From Alteromonas stellipolaris (GTDB taxonomy: Bacteria; Pseudomonadota; Gammaproteobacteria; Enterobacterales; Alteromonadaceae): a stretch of DNA of 64,000 nucleotides. The notes below the pieces were generated by a model that worked only from the letters and a program-made list of their open reading frames with translations, was not told the DNA's origin and made no database searches. Below are positions 25,816 to 34,436 of the stretch, piece by piece. The position numbers were made by a program, and so were the translations under genes. The stretch spans positions 868,001 to 932,000 of the forward strand of contig NZ_CP013926.1 of assembly GCF_001562115.1 (NCBI RefSeq). The letters are read 5' to 3'. Each line of letters opens with the position of its first letter. Position 1 is the stretch's first letter.

Positions 25816-26265
25816 ATGGCTAAAACTACTTTTATCGCAATCGCGCTTTTTGTGCTTCTAGGATATGGCACTTTGAATGCCAGCGCACAAATGGAACCTA
25901 GCGTAGAGTTTGATCAAATCACCTTAACGATTGACGGCAAACTTTACCAAATGGAATACGCGCATTCTTTTGAACAACGTGCCCAAGGGTTAATGTTCAG
26001 AGAATCACTGTGTGATGATTGTGGAATGTTCTTTAAGTTTGCATCGTCAAGATACGCCAGTATGTGGATGAAGAATACGAATGTTGCTTTAGATGTCGCC
26101 TATATCGACAGAAATGGCGTAATTACAGATATAAAACCTCTAGAGCCTCACGACCTAACGTCTGTGCAGGCAACTAAAGAGGTACTCTACGCGCTAGAAA
26201 TGAACCAAGGGTGGTTCGCTTCACACAATATAAGTGTGGGTGACCAGATAGAAATTAATCGTTAA
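25816..26265 (+). CDS. Exported DUF192 protein
   Basis: A protein of 149 residues from the ATG at 25816, with AAAGGA 7 nt upstream; a longer frame from 25780 would start inside the terminator. A signal peptide (LFVLLGYGTLNASAQ) is followed by one DUF192 domain with its signature elements: RAQGLMFRESL, CGMFFKF, ASMWMKNTNVALDVAYID, and YALEMNQGWF. DUF192 is a small beta-rich fold of unclear biochemical role, commonly periplasmic or lipoprotein-linked. A Cys pair (CDDC near residue 67) could bind metal or form a disulfide. A 72-bp gap with an imperfect hairpin (ACCG/CGGT and GCGAAT/ATTCGC) separates it from lysC. Confidence 0.85.
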   Translation: MAKTTFIAIALFVLLGYGTLNASAQMEPSVEFDQITLTIDGKLYQMEYAHSFEQRAQGLMFRESLCDDCGMFFKFASSRYASMWMKNTNVALDVAYIDRNGVITDIKPLEPHDLTSVQATKEVLYALEMNQGWFASHNISVGDQIEINR

Positions 26266-26337
26266 ACCGGTGCGAATGATCTATTCGCCGGTCAGTATCG
26301 AGTAACATGCTCGGTAAAAGAAATTCGGAGTAAAATC

Positions 26338-27687
26338 GTGGCAAATGCTTTAACCATCGCCAAGTTCGGCGGAACCAGTGTTGCGAACTATGAAGTGATG
26401 CAAAACTGTGCGCGAATTGTTGCCTCAAACAGTGCGACTCGTATTGTGGTAGTCAGTGCATCAGCAGGGGTGACAAACCACCTTGTGAATTTGGCGCACA
26501 GCCCACTCACCCAAGAGCAAATAGAATCTACTTGCCAGTCTATTGTTGATATTGAACTTGCCATTCTCAACAAGCTTGCTGATAAAAGCTCGGTTGAAAG
26601 CAAACTAAACGATTTGCTAGATGAAGTGAAATCGCTAGCATTTCACGAAGAGATTCTGCATAGAAACGATTTGAAAGACCAGTTGCTTTCTATGGGGGAG
26701 CGCATGTCATCATTGATGTTCAGTGCAGTGCTGGCTGAACAAGAAGTGGCTACCATGAACTTTGATGTACGCAAAGTTTTGCGCACCGACAGTGAGTTTG
26801 GTGAAGCTGTGCCACAGGTTGACACTATTGAAGCCTTGGCGAAGCAGTTGCTGGCCTCTGAAATTGAAAATGCCATTGTGGTAACGCAAGGGTTTGTAGG
26901 AGCTGATGATGAAGGTCGCACTACGACATTAGGTCGCGGTGGTTCTGATTTTACAGCTGCGCTTATTGCTGAAGCTTTAGACGCGGATGCCTGTGAAATA
27001 TGGACCGATGTCATTGGGGTTTATACCACCGATCCTCGTATTACTGCAGCTGCTCGTCCGTTACCAGAACTTAGCTTTGAAGAAGCGGCTGAAATGGCGA
27101 CCTTTGGTGCTAAGGTGCTTCATCCCGCCACCATGGAGCCAGCTCTTCGTAAAAATATCAAAGTTTTTGTAGGCTCAAGTAAAGAGCCAGAAAAAGGCGG
27201 TACTTGGATTGTTCGAGACTGCGTGGAAGAGCCTCCATATCGTGCCATCACTCGCCGTAAAGACCAAGTTATGGTGACAGTGAAAACACCTAAGATGATG
27301 TACGCACAGGGCTTCCTACAGCAGGTTTTTGCCATTATCGCGAAGCATAAGCTAAGTGTGGATTTGGTGACTACATCAGAAATCTCAGTGTCGTTTACCT
27401 TAGATAACCCTGCCAATTCTGTGGCACAGCGTTTAAACAAAGAAACCATTGCAGAGCTTGAGACTATTTGTGATGTGAAAGTAGAGAACGGTTACGATTT
27501 AGTCACTGTGGTCGGTAACCACATGCAAACGGCAATTGGTGTGTCTAGCAAGATTTTTGCTGCGGTGTCTGACTTTAACTTGCGCATGATTTGTTTCGGT
27601 GCGAATCCGCACAATCTGTCATTCCTAGTGAATGAAACTGACAGCGATAAAATAGTGAAGGACTTACATAAAGCGCTCTTCGAATAG
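26338..27687 (+). CDS. lysC: Aspartokinase III, lysine-sensitive type
   Basis: A protein of 449 residues, the same length as E. coli LysC, starting at GTG with CGGAG upstream. The kinase domain begins KFGGTSVAN and contains TTLGRGGSDFTAALIAEALD; two ACT domains follow. The regulatory stretch GFLQQVF...LVTTSEISVS keeps the residues around which lysine binds in E. coli AKIII, so feedback inhibition by lysine is predicted. It phosphorylates aspartate, the first step to lysine, methionine and threonine. The 72-bp leader is too short for a lysine riboswitch. A terminator shared with the convergent chemotaxis gene follows. Confidence 0.96.
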   Translation: MANALTIAKFGGTSVANYEVMQNCARIVASNSATRIVVVSASAGVTNHLVNLAHSPLTQEQIESTCQSIVDIELAILNKLADKSSVESKLNDLLDEVKSLAFHEEILHRNDLKDQLLSMGERMSSLMFSAVLAEQEVATMNFDVRKVLRTDSEFGEAVPQVDTIEALAKQLLASEIENAIVVTQGFVGADDEGRTTTLGRGGSDFTAALIAEALDADACEIWTDVIGVYTTDPRITAAARPLPELSFEEAAEMATFGAKVLHPATMEPALRKNIKVFVGSSKEPEKGGTWIVRDCVEEPPYRAITRRKDQVMVTVKTPKMMYAQGFLQQVFAIIAKHKLSVDLVTTSEISVSFTLDNPANSVAQRLNKETIAELETICDVKVENGYDLVTVVGNHMQTAIGVSSKIFAAVSDFNLRMICFGANPHNLSFLVNETDSDKIVKDLHKALFE

Positions 27688-27711
27688 CGTGATATGTGTT
27701 TTTCACAGACA

Positions 27712-27741
27712 AAAAAGGGAAGGTGTTAACCTTCCCTTTTT
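27712..27741. terminator. Bidirectional terminator between lysC and the chemotaxis receptor
   Basis: A perfect 12-bp stem AAAAAGGGAAGG / CCTTCCCTTTTT closes a TGTTAA loop. The A-run on one side and T-run on the other let it act on both strands, which suits the convergent genes on either side. Confidence 0.9.
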
Positions 27742-27811
27742 CATTTAAAGCAGACTATTTAAGTCAATCCAATTTAACCAAATTAAACCAAACCAAATAC
27801 TCAGTGTGGTG

Positions 27812-29836
27812 TTATACCTTAAACTGACGGATAGATTGCTGTAGTTCTTCAGCAAGTCTTGCCACTTCGTGGCTAGAGTCAGAAGTTTGCTGAGCACCTG
27901 ATGTGGTTTCTTCAGCAATATTAACGATAGTTTCAAGCTTCTCGCTAATTTCTTGTGACACAGTATTTTGTTCACGTGCCGATTGCTCAATTTGAGAACT
28001 TACGTCGTGAGCTTTGTGTACAGCTTCAGAGATAATATCAAGGGCTTGAGTCGCTTTTTCCGTTTGCTCTACACAGGCAACGGTTTGCTCTTTACCTTGA
28101 TTCATTACCGATACCGCGCGTTCAGCACCCGCTTGAAGTACCTCAATCATAGCGTTGATTTCTTGCGTAGACTGTTGCGTACGGCTGGCAAGAGTACGGA
28201 CCTCATCAGCAACTACCGCAAAGCCTCTACCTTGCTCACCCGCACGGGCAGCCTCAATGGCCGCATTCAAGGCAAGTAGGTTAGTTTGGTCGGCCACGCC
28301 GCGGATAACATCAAGAATGCCACCGATGCTGGCGCTGTCTTGATGAAGTTTGTTAATAACATCTGCAGCGTCTTGTACGTCTTTAGCTAGAATTTCGATA
28401 ATACGTTTATTCTCAAGCGAGAGTTGACGTACATTTTCAGCCTCTGCATCTGCATGGCGAATTTGGCTCAGCGTATCTTCAGCGTTTTGCACTACCAATT
28501 GCGAGGTAGAGTGCATTTCTGTAGTAGCTGTTGCCACCTGGCCAATTTGCGACTTCTGATCTTGAATCGAATGGGTGGTTTGCGCAGTAACGGCTGAGGT
28601 TTGTTCTGATGCCGCGGCAAGTTGCTCGGCACGGGTGTTAATTCCTGAAATCAGCTCTTTAAGGTTGCCAATCAAGTTATTACAGTTTTTAGCTAATAGG
28701 CCAAATTCATCTTCAGCAGAATCGTCAAGGCGATGGGTTAAGTCTCCAGACGATGCTACGGTAAGCAACTCGTTCACGCGGTACAGCGGGCGAGTAATGG
28801 CACGTACTGTTATGTAACCAATAATGATGGCTATCGCGATAGAGAGAATAACCACCGCACTGATAATAATGTTACCTGTGGTGATAGCACCATTTACTTG
28901 GTTTTCAACGTCTTTTGCTTTTGCGTCGGCAAGAGAGAGAAGCTGCTCAAGTTCCACAATACCATTCGCAATGTTTTTATCTGAAGCAGTAAGCGCGGTT
29001 TCAGAGTCATTTCTGCGCTCTAGTCTTTCTACATGCAACGCCATGACGCCATCACTGGCGGTAATCGCATTTAGGGCATCGTTTACCAATTCATTAATAT
29101 CGCTAAGAGTACCAGATTGGTCGCGCTGCCCAGCGGCTTGGCCCATATCACTAAGTAAAGTAGCAACCTTATCTACCACTAAGTCAACTTCGTTACCTAG
29201 AGTTTGAGAGCGTACGATAGTTTCGGTTTTTACGTATTCATAAGAAACGGTAAGTAAAGAAAGTAATGAGGTTTCTAGTTGGCTACCAATATCTGCTGCG
29301 CGTCTAAGATTTGGGTCACTTTGCACTGCGTCAAGGTCTGAAAAGTCTAGTAGGTAAGTAGATGCATCGTCAGCATTGTCTTCAGCATCACCTAAACGGT
29401 CGTCAATGGTATTTCGAATATCCATGAACTTTTGGTGGTTCAGGTAAACCGCTTCAACATTTTTAATGTAGTTATCATAGGAAGCTCGAACACTGTTCAA
29501 CTTACTTTGCAGTTCAGGTTCATTGGCAACTGCAGTGGCAAGCTTCTTATATTCAGTCTCGAACATATCTCGGCTTTGATTGAATGCAGTGCGCTTTTCC
29601 TGAAGGCCCGATAAATCTTCTTCAATATAGGCTTCGAATGTCAATCTACCCATGTTTAGAAAGTTCGCTTTTAAGGCGTTACTCCCCGCTACTGTAGGAA
29701 GCGCTACGTCATTTACCTCTTCGGTTGCTGAACCGATGGAATTGAGGTTAAACAACGAAACAACGCTAATGACAATCAGTAGACAAGTAATTGCTACAAA
29801 ACCGCCGATTACGCGAGTGGCTACTGTAATCTTCAT
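27812..29836 (-). CDS. Methyl-accepting chemotaxis protein
   Basis: A protein of 674 residues starting at an ATG preceded by AGGAG. It has a first membrane helix at about 8-30, a long helical periplasmic sensor region (about 35-320), a second helix ([20 protein letters not shown]), a HAMP segment, and a cytoplasmic signalling domain with the invariant hairpin tip ([20 protein letters not shown], then [15 protein letters not shown]). It relays ligand binding to CheA/CheW. The sensor region looks like a four-helix-bundle type, but the ligand is unknown. It ends SIRQFKV with no CheR-tethering pentapeptide. A sigma-28-like promoter lies upstream. Confidence 0.95.
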   Translation of the reverse strand: MKITVATRVIGGFVAITCLLIVISVVSLFNLNSIGSATEEVNDVALPTVAGSNALKANFLNMGRLTFEAYIEEDLSGLQEKRTAFNQSRDMFETEYKKLATAVANEPELQSKLNSVRASYDNYIKNVEAVYLNHQKFMDIRNTIDDRLGDAEDNADDASTYLLDFSDLDAVQSDPNLRRAADIGSQLETSLLSLLTVSYEYVKTETIVRSQTLGNEVDLVVDKVATLLSDMGQAAGQRDQSGTLSDINELVNDALNAITASDGVMALHVERLERRNDSETALTASDKNIANGIVELEQLLSLADAKAKDVENQVNGAITTGNIIISAVVILSIAIAIIIGYITVRAITRPLYRVNELLTVASSGDLTHRLDDSAEDEFGLLAKNCNNLIGNLKELISGINTRAEQLAAASEQTSAVTAQTTHSIQDQKSQIGQVATATTEMHSTSQLVVQNAEDTLSQIRHADAEAENVRQLSLENKRIIEILAKDVQDAADVINKLHQDSASIGGILDVIRGVADQTNLLALNAAIEAARAGEQGRGFAVVADEVRTLASRTQQSTQEINAMIEVLQAGAERAVSVMNQGKEQTVACVEQTEKATQALDIISEAVHKAHDVSSQIEQSAREQNTVSQEISEKLETIVNIAEETTSGAQQTSDSSHEVARLAEELQQSIRQFKV

Positions 29837-29981
29837 TGAAACTCCTAGACTATTTTTTATTCTTTTGCGTGACGATACTACCCCGCACTACGTCCAAAAT
29901 ACACCTCAATGACCTAGAATAAGGTATTAAAATGTATAACATGAACTGTAATGGGATTATAGACTAACGTATATAACCAGA

Positions 29982-30008
29982 GTATCGGCAGGTAAGCTAT
30001 TAAGTTAA
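29982..30008 (-). promoter_or_regulatory. Candidate sigma-28 (FliA) promoter for the chemotaxis receptor
   Basis: On the minus strand TTAACTTA is followed after exactly 11 nt by GCCGATAC. The FliA consensus is TAAAGTTT-N11-GCCGATAA; the -10 matches 7 of 8 and the -35 5 of 8. It is about 145 bp upstream of the receptor start, and flagellar sigma control of chemotaxis receptors is well established. Confidence 0.5.
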
Positions 30009-30062
30009 CAAGTAAAGCACAAGAATTTGTGATTTAGTAGTTTGCTGTATCAATTAAGTAAT

Positions 30063-30887
30063 TTACGCATGTACTCTGATGAGCTTACCTGTGTTGACAT
30101 CCAGCATAGTCATTTCTTGACCCCAAACATAGCCAGTGTCTAGTGCGACAAAACGATTATCTTGCGTCTCACTATTAAGTGCAGCCCAATGACCGAAAAG
30201 TATCTGTTCTTGCGCCTTAAGATGGGTATTGTCTACTTTGAACCAAGGCACAACAGACTTCGAAGCCTGAGAAGGGTGGGTTTTTGTCTCAAACTCTAAA
30301 CTAGTATCTGCGTTTAGAAAGCGCATTCTGGTACATGCGTTTACAATAAAGCGAGTTCGCGATACGCCTTCAAGTTTATCAGACCACTTGAGTGGCGTGT
30401 TGCCGTACATGTTTTTCAAAAAGTCAGTATAGTGCTTTGATTGTAATTGTTGACTGATTTCATCGCTTAGGCTGACGAGCGTGTCTGTACTCCAATGAGG
30501 GTAGAGACCAGCATGTACAATAGTATGGTTGGCATTGATTTTTTTAGCGAGGGGAAACTGGCGAAGCCAATCCAGCAATGCTTTTAAATCGGGAGCATCA
30601 AGCAAGGGCTGAAGGTTGTCAGCTTTCTTAGGTTTACGAATTTTGTTCGCAACAGCCAACAAGTGAAGATCATGGTTTCCTAGCACTGTCTCGAAACTGC
30701 TACCTAAGCTTTTTAGAAACCGTAAGGTGCCTAACGAGTCTTCGCCTCTGGCAACTAAGTCGCCAACGGCGATGAGTTTGTCTTTATCCGCAGAGAAATT
30801 GGCTTTTTTTAGCAGTTTCTGTAGCCCGCCATAACAGCCTTGAATATCACCCACTACAAAGGTGTTGCGATAGGTCATAAGTCTCAA
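30063..30887 (-). CDS. apaH: Bis(5'-nucleosyl)-tetraphosphatase, symmetrical
   Basis: A protein of 274 residues of the calcineurin-like phosphoesterase family. Metal-binding motifs are in order: VGDIQGCYGGL, AVGDLVARGEDS, VLGNHDLHLLA, and the later His motifs INANHTIVHAGLYP and LFGHWAAL. It cleaves Ap4A to two ADP, controlling alarmone dinucleotides, and in E. coli also removes Np4 caps from RNA. It is the last gene of the lptD-surA-pdxA-rsmA-apaG-apaH block and starts 2 bp after apaG. I see no strong terminator after it; the 226-bp gap to the chemotaxis gene holds a sigma-28-like promoter. Confidence 0.97.
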   Translation of the reverse strand: MRLMTYRNTFVVGDIQGCYGGLQKLLKKANFSADKDKLIAVGDLVARGEDSLGTLRFLKSLGSSFETVLGNHDLHLLAVANKIRKPKKADNLQPLLDAPDLKALLDWLRQFPLAKKINANHTIVHAGLYPHWSTDTLVSLSDEISQQLQSKHYTDFLKNMYGNTPLKWSDKLEGVSRTRFIVNACTRMRFLNADTSLEFETKTHPSQASKSVVPWFKVDNTHLKAQEQILFGHWAALNSETQDNRFVALDTGYVWGQEMTMLDVNTGKLIRVHA

Positions 30888-30889
30888 AC

Positions 30890-31264
30890 TTAGTGAAGAA
30901 TGTTGGGAACCGCTAAACGGAATACTTCAATGGGAACACGAAAACGTTCACCGTTTTCACGCTCCATTTCGTAATAGCCTTGCATATTTCCTACCGGGGT
31001 ATCAAGTACTGCACCACTGGTATAGTCAAAATCTTCGCCCGGTTTTAATATGGGCTGTTTACCGACAACTCCTGAGCCACTCACCTCTGAGGTTTTACCG
31101 TTAGCATCGGTAATTTGCCAGTAACGATTAATCAGTTGTACCGTTTCCTGGCTGTCATTCACAATGGTCACGTGATAAGCGAACGCGAATTGTGGCGAAT
31201 CAGAAGGTAGATGTTCGGGCAGGTGACGGGTTTTCACCCGCACCTTAATTTCAGACTCATTCAT
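30890..31264 (-). CDS. apaG: ApaG protein
   Basis: A protein of 124 residues, the usual ApaG length. It is a single FnIII-like beta-sandwich domain with the family signatures FAYHVTIVNDSQETVQLINRYW and VVGKQPILKPGEDFDYTSGA, ending in the MQGYYEM...FRVPIEVF strand. It is a small cytoplasmic protein whose molecular role remains unclear, though it is nearly always next to rsmA and apaH as here. Gaps are 9 bp to rsmA and 2 bp to apaH. Confidence 0.95.
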   Translation of the reverse strand: MNESEIKVRVKTRHLPEHLPSDSPQFAFAYHVTIVNDSQETVQLINRYWQITDANGKTSEVSGSGVVGKQPILKPGEDFDYTSGAVLDTPVGNMQGYYEMERENGERFRVPIEVFRLAVPNILH

Positions 31265-31273
31265 AAGCTAACT

Positions 31274-32101
31274 TTAATTTTCTTGTGCTTCTTCTAACGC
31301 TGATACTGCATTCGCTATGGTGGCGAAATCCTGCAAGGATAGCACTTCAGCCCTTACGGTTGGGTTTATACCCAGTTCGCTGATTTGTGCTTCAGTAAGA
31401 CTTTCTTTCAACGAGTTTCGTATTGTCTTACGACGTTGATTAAACGCCTGCGCGCATACTCGCTCAAGGGTAGCTACTGAAACCACATCCACTGGCGGTG
31501 TTTTGTGTGGAATAAGACGTACTACCGCAGAATCAACCTTCGGGGGCGGCTTAAAGGCACCTGGCGGCACATTGAGTACCGGCATGACTTTACAATAGTA
31601 TTGCGCCATTACCGATAATCGACCATAACTTTTAGAGCCATGACCAGCAGCTAAGCGGTTCACCACTTCTTTTTGTAGCATGAAATGCATGTCATCTACG
31701 CAGGCGGCGTGAGAGAACAAATGAAACATTAAGGGCGTTGAGATGTTGTACGGTAAGTTACCAAAAACGCGCAAGCCTTTATCTTTCACCGGCATGGTTT
31801 TAGCCAGCTCAGTGAAATCCATTGTCATTGCGTCTTGCTCAATAACCGTTAGCTTATCGCCGTTAAACGGATGCTCTCGTAAGCGTTTGGCCAAATCGCG
31901 GTCAAGCTCTATAACCGTAAGTGCTTCAACTTCATCACAAACCGGATCGGTTAGTGCGCCTAATCCTGGGCCTATTTCAACCAAGTTTTGCTCGTGTTGC
32001 GGATTAATCGCCGACACAATCTGACCAATCACATAGTCGTCGTGTAGGAAATTTTGTCCGAAGCGTTTTCTGGCCGTGTGGCCTAAATGTGTTTTACTCA
32101 T
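31274..32101 (-). CDS. rsmA: 16S rRNA dimethyladenosine transferase
   Basis: A protein of 275 residues. It has the N-terminal [11 protein letters not shown] motif, the SAM-binding loop [13 protein letters not shown], the catalytic NLPYNIST motif and a C-terminal helical domain with [10 protein letters not shown]. It dimethylates two adjacent adenosines in helix 45 of 16S rRNA late in 30S assembly, and loss of activity causes kasugamycin resistance. Its ATG overlaps the pdxA stop (ATGA), so the two are translationally coupled. Confidence 0.97.
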   Translation of the reverse strand: MSKTHLGHTARKRFGQNFLHDDYVIGQIVSAINPQHEQNLVEIGPGLGALTDPVCDEVEALTVIELDRDLAKRLREHPFNGDKLTVIEQDAMTMDFTELAKTMPVKDKGLRVFGNLPYNISTPLMFHLFSHAACVDDMHFMLQKEVVNRLAAGHGSKSYGRLSVMAQYYCKVMPVLNVPPGAFKPPPKVDSAVVRLIPHKTPPVDVVSVATLERVCAQAFNQRRKTIRNSLKESLTEAQISELGINPTVRAEVLSLQDFATIANAVSALEEAQEN

Positions 32102-33081
32102 TGTTGATGATGTGCAAGCTCAATGGCTTTTTCCAATGCTTTTCTGAAACTGCCAGGATCGGCATTACCATGGCCTGCTAAATCTAGTGCAGTACCGTGA
32201 TCGACGGATGTTCTTATAAATGGAAGACCAAGGGTGATGTTAACCGAAGCGCCAAACCCTTTATATTTTAGCACGGGAAGGCCTTGGTCGTGGTACATCG
32301 CAAGAACAACGTCTGCATCTTCCAGATATTTAGGCTGAAATATAGTGTCCGCAGGAAGTGGCCCGGTAATATTTAGCCCTTCTTCACGTAACTCATTTAG
32401 TGCCGGAATAATGGTTTGAATTTCTTCTGTACCAATATGTCCATCTTCACCTGCATGGGGGTTAAGCCCACACACGTAGATATGTGGATTACGAACGCCA
32501 AACTTCAGTTTGAAGTCGGTATTGATAATATGGAGCACTTTGTGAAGACGTTCTTTCGTGATGGCACGAGACACATATTCTAAAGGAATATGGGTAGTCG
32601 CTAGCGCGACATTTAAGCCCTCAGTTGCCAACAACATAACAACATCAATGGTATTGGATTGATAAGCGAAAAATTCAGTGTGGCCACTAAAAGATACGCC
32701 CGCTTTATTGATAATACCTTTATGCACAGGTCCTGTGACTACCGCATGAAAGTCACCTTCCATGTTTGCTTGGCACGCTTGTCGAAGGGTTTCTACTACG
32801 TATAACCCGTTCTCGCTATCTAACGTTCCGGCTACCACATCGGCGGCTTTATCAATTTGCTTAATAAACAGCGAACCCGCAGGCTGAACCTGCGGGTTTG
32901 ATGCATCATAAGGAAGTAAAGTAAGCGGTAAACCAAGCGCTTTCGCTCTGGTCTCTAGTATCTCGCCATCGGCGAATACCACTAATTGAGCTTGCCAAGA
33001 TTCTTGAGCCAGCTTAATGATTAAGTCTGGCCCAATACCGGCAGGCTCACCTGGTGTTACTGCAATTTTTATCGGTGTCAT
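32098..33081 (-). CDS. pdxA: 4-hydroxythreonine-4-phosphate dehydrogenase
   Basis: A protein of 327 residues. The recognisable blocks are [13 protein letters not shown] at the N-terminus, [20 protein letters not shown] with metal-binding His, [16 protein letters not shown], and [13 protein letters not shown]. It oxidises 4-phosphohydroxy-L-threonine in pyridoxal phosphate synthesis, the substrate later used together with PdxJ, which is encoded 10 kb away at 42907. It follows surA by 14 bp. Confidence 0.97.
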   Translation of the reverse strand: MTPIKIAVTPGEPAGIGPDLIIKLAQESWQAQLVVFADGEILETRAKALGLPLTLLPYDASNPQVQPAGSLFIKQIDKAADVVAGTLDSENGLYVVETLRQACQANMEGDFHAVVTGPVHKGIINKAGVSFSGHTEFFAYQSNTIDVVMLLATEGLNVALATTHIPLEYVSRAITKERLHKVLHIINTDFKLKFGVRNPHIYVCGLNPHAGEDGHIGTEEIQTIIPALNELREEGLNITGPLPADTIFQPKYLEDADVVLAMYHDQGLPVLKYKGFGASVNITLGLPFIRTSVDHGTALDLAGHGNADPGSFRKALEKAIELAHHQQ

Positions 33082-33095
33082 TTATGCTCTATATA

Positions 33096-34376
33096 TTACT
33101 CGATAACTTCAATGTAGGCAGCGTCGCGCATTTCACGTAACCAGTTTTCCGTTTCTTCTGCGAACTTTCTGTTGAAAATAAGCTGATACGCTTTGTCTTC
33201 TTTGCGGCGCTCTGTTGCGTCGTCTACACGTCTATCGATTAATTGGATTAAGTGCCAACCGTGTACTGAACGTACTGGGTCGCTGTATTCACCAGCCGAT
33301 AATTGCGCAAGGGCGTCTTTAAAAGCTGGTACGTAGTTGTTTGGATCTGACCAACCAAGCTCACCACCTTTAAGGGCTGAACCTGGATCTTCTGAATGTT
33401 CTTTAGCGAGATCTTCAAATTCAGCTTCACCCGCTTCAAGCTGAGTCCTGAACTTAACAAGCATCGCTTTTGCTTTATCTTCACTGAGTATAATTGAAGG
33501 CTTAACGAGGATATGACGTGAGTTAACCTCTTCAATGGTTACTTTTTCAATGCCTCGAGTATCTAAAACTTTCAAGATATGAAAACCAGCACCACTTCTA
33601 ATAGGGCCGACTAGCTCGTCTTTTGCTTTACCCTGAATCGCTTCAGCAAACAGGGTAGGCATAGCGTTAATGTTCAACCAACCCATGTCACCACCTTCTA
33701 AGGCTTCATTACCTGATGATGATGCAATTGCTATTTTAGCAAAATCTGACCCAGAGTTTAATAGTGAAAGTACTTTGTCTGCACGTTCTCTTGCAGCATT
33801 AATTTGCTCGTCAGAAGGATCTGATGGGAAACCAACAAGAATATGGCCTAGACGGTATTCTTCTTGTTCTGCACCTTGTTGTTCCATAAGTTCAATAAGG
33901 GTCTGTCTTTCTTGATCGGTAATGTAAACACGGCGACGAACATTCGCGCGACGTACTTCACCCATCACGATTTCTTCGCGAATATCTTCACGGTAGTCTT
34001 CATAAGCGATGCCTTCTAAACGCAATTGCCTGCGTAGTTCATCTATCGTGGTATTTTGGTTTGCAGCAATATTTGCAATGGTTTGCTCAAGCTGTGGGTC
34101 ACTTATTTGAATACCCATTCTTTGTGCCATCTGCAACTGAAGGCTCTTAGTGATCAAACGCTCGATGGCTTGAGTACGCAGTGCACGGTCGGAAGGAAGG
34201 TCTTGCCCATTTGCCTCTGCATTACGTTTGACGTCATTCATGAGTGCATCTACTTCACTTTGAAGTACAACACCCTGATCGACAATAACCGCTACGCGGT
34301 CAAGCATTACTTCTTGCGCGTAGCTGCTAAACGACAACACTGCACTGACTAACAAGGCCCGGATTATGAACTTCAT
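33096..34376 (-). CDS. surA: Periplasmic chaperone and peptidyl-prolyl isomerase SurA
   Basis: A protein of 426 residues from the ATG at 34376, which starts a typical signal peptide (MKFIIRALLVSAVLSFSSYA); a GTG two codons earlier is an alternative. It has an N-terminal chaperone domain (about 22-170), two parvulin domains (about 172-270 and 283-385, each with the HILV and GG.LGW-type motifs), and a C-terminal helix. It escorts outer-membrane barrels, including LptD encoded just upstream, to the BAM complex. It is in the lptD operon, 60 bp downstream of lptD. Confidence 0.96.
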   Translation of the reverse strand: MKFIIRALLVSAVLSFSSYAQEVMLDRVAVIVDQGVVLQSEVDALMNDVKRNAEANGQDLPSDRALRTQAIERLITKSLQLQMAQRMGIQISDPQLEQTIANIAANQNTTIDELRRQLRLEGIAYEDYREDIREEIVMGEVRRANVRRRVYITDQERQTLIELMEQQGAEQEEYRLGHILVGFPSDPSDEQINAARERADKVLSLLNSGSDFAKIAIASSSGNEALEGGDMGWLNINAMPTLFAEAIQGKAKDELVGPIRSGAGFHILKVLDTRGIEKVTIEEVNSRHILVKPSIILSEDKAKAMLVKFRTQLEAGEAEFEDLAKEHSEDPGSALKGGELGWSDPNNYVPAFKDALAQLSAGEYSDPVRSVHGWHLIQLIDRRVDDATERRKEDKAYQLIFNRKFAEETENWLREMRDAAYIEVIE

Positions 34377-34436
34377 ACTCACTCTTTTATTATTGGTTAA
34401 TGCTTAACGTAGGGCTACTCCCTACGCTACAACGGA

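Noticed and set aside
26266..26337. Lysine riboswitch in front of lysC.
   Set aside because: The leader is only 72 nt; L-box elements need about 170 nt. A small hairpin is present but lacks a T-run.
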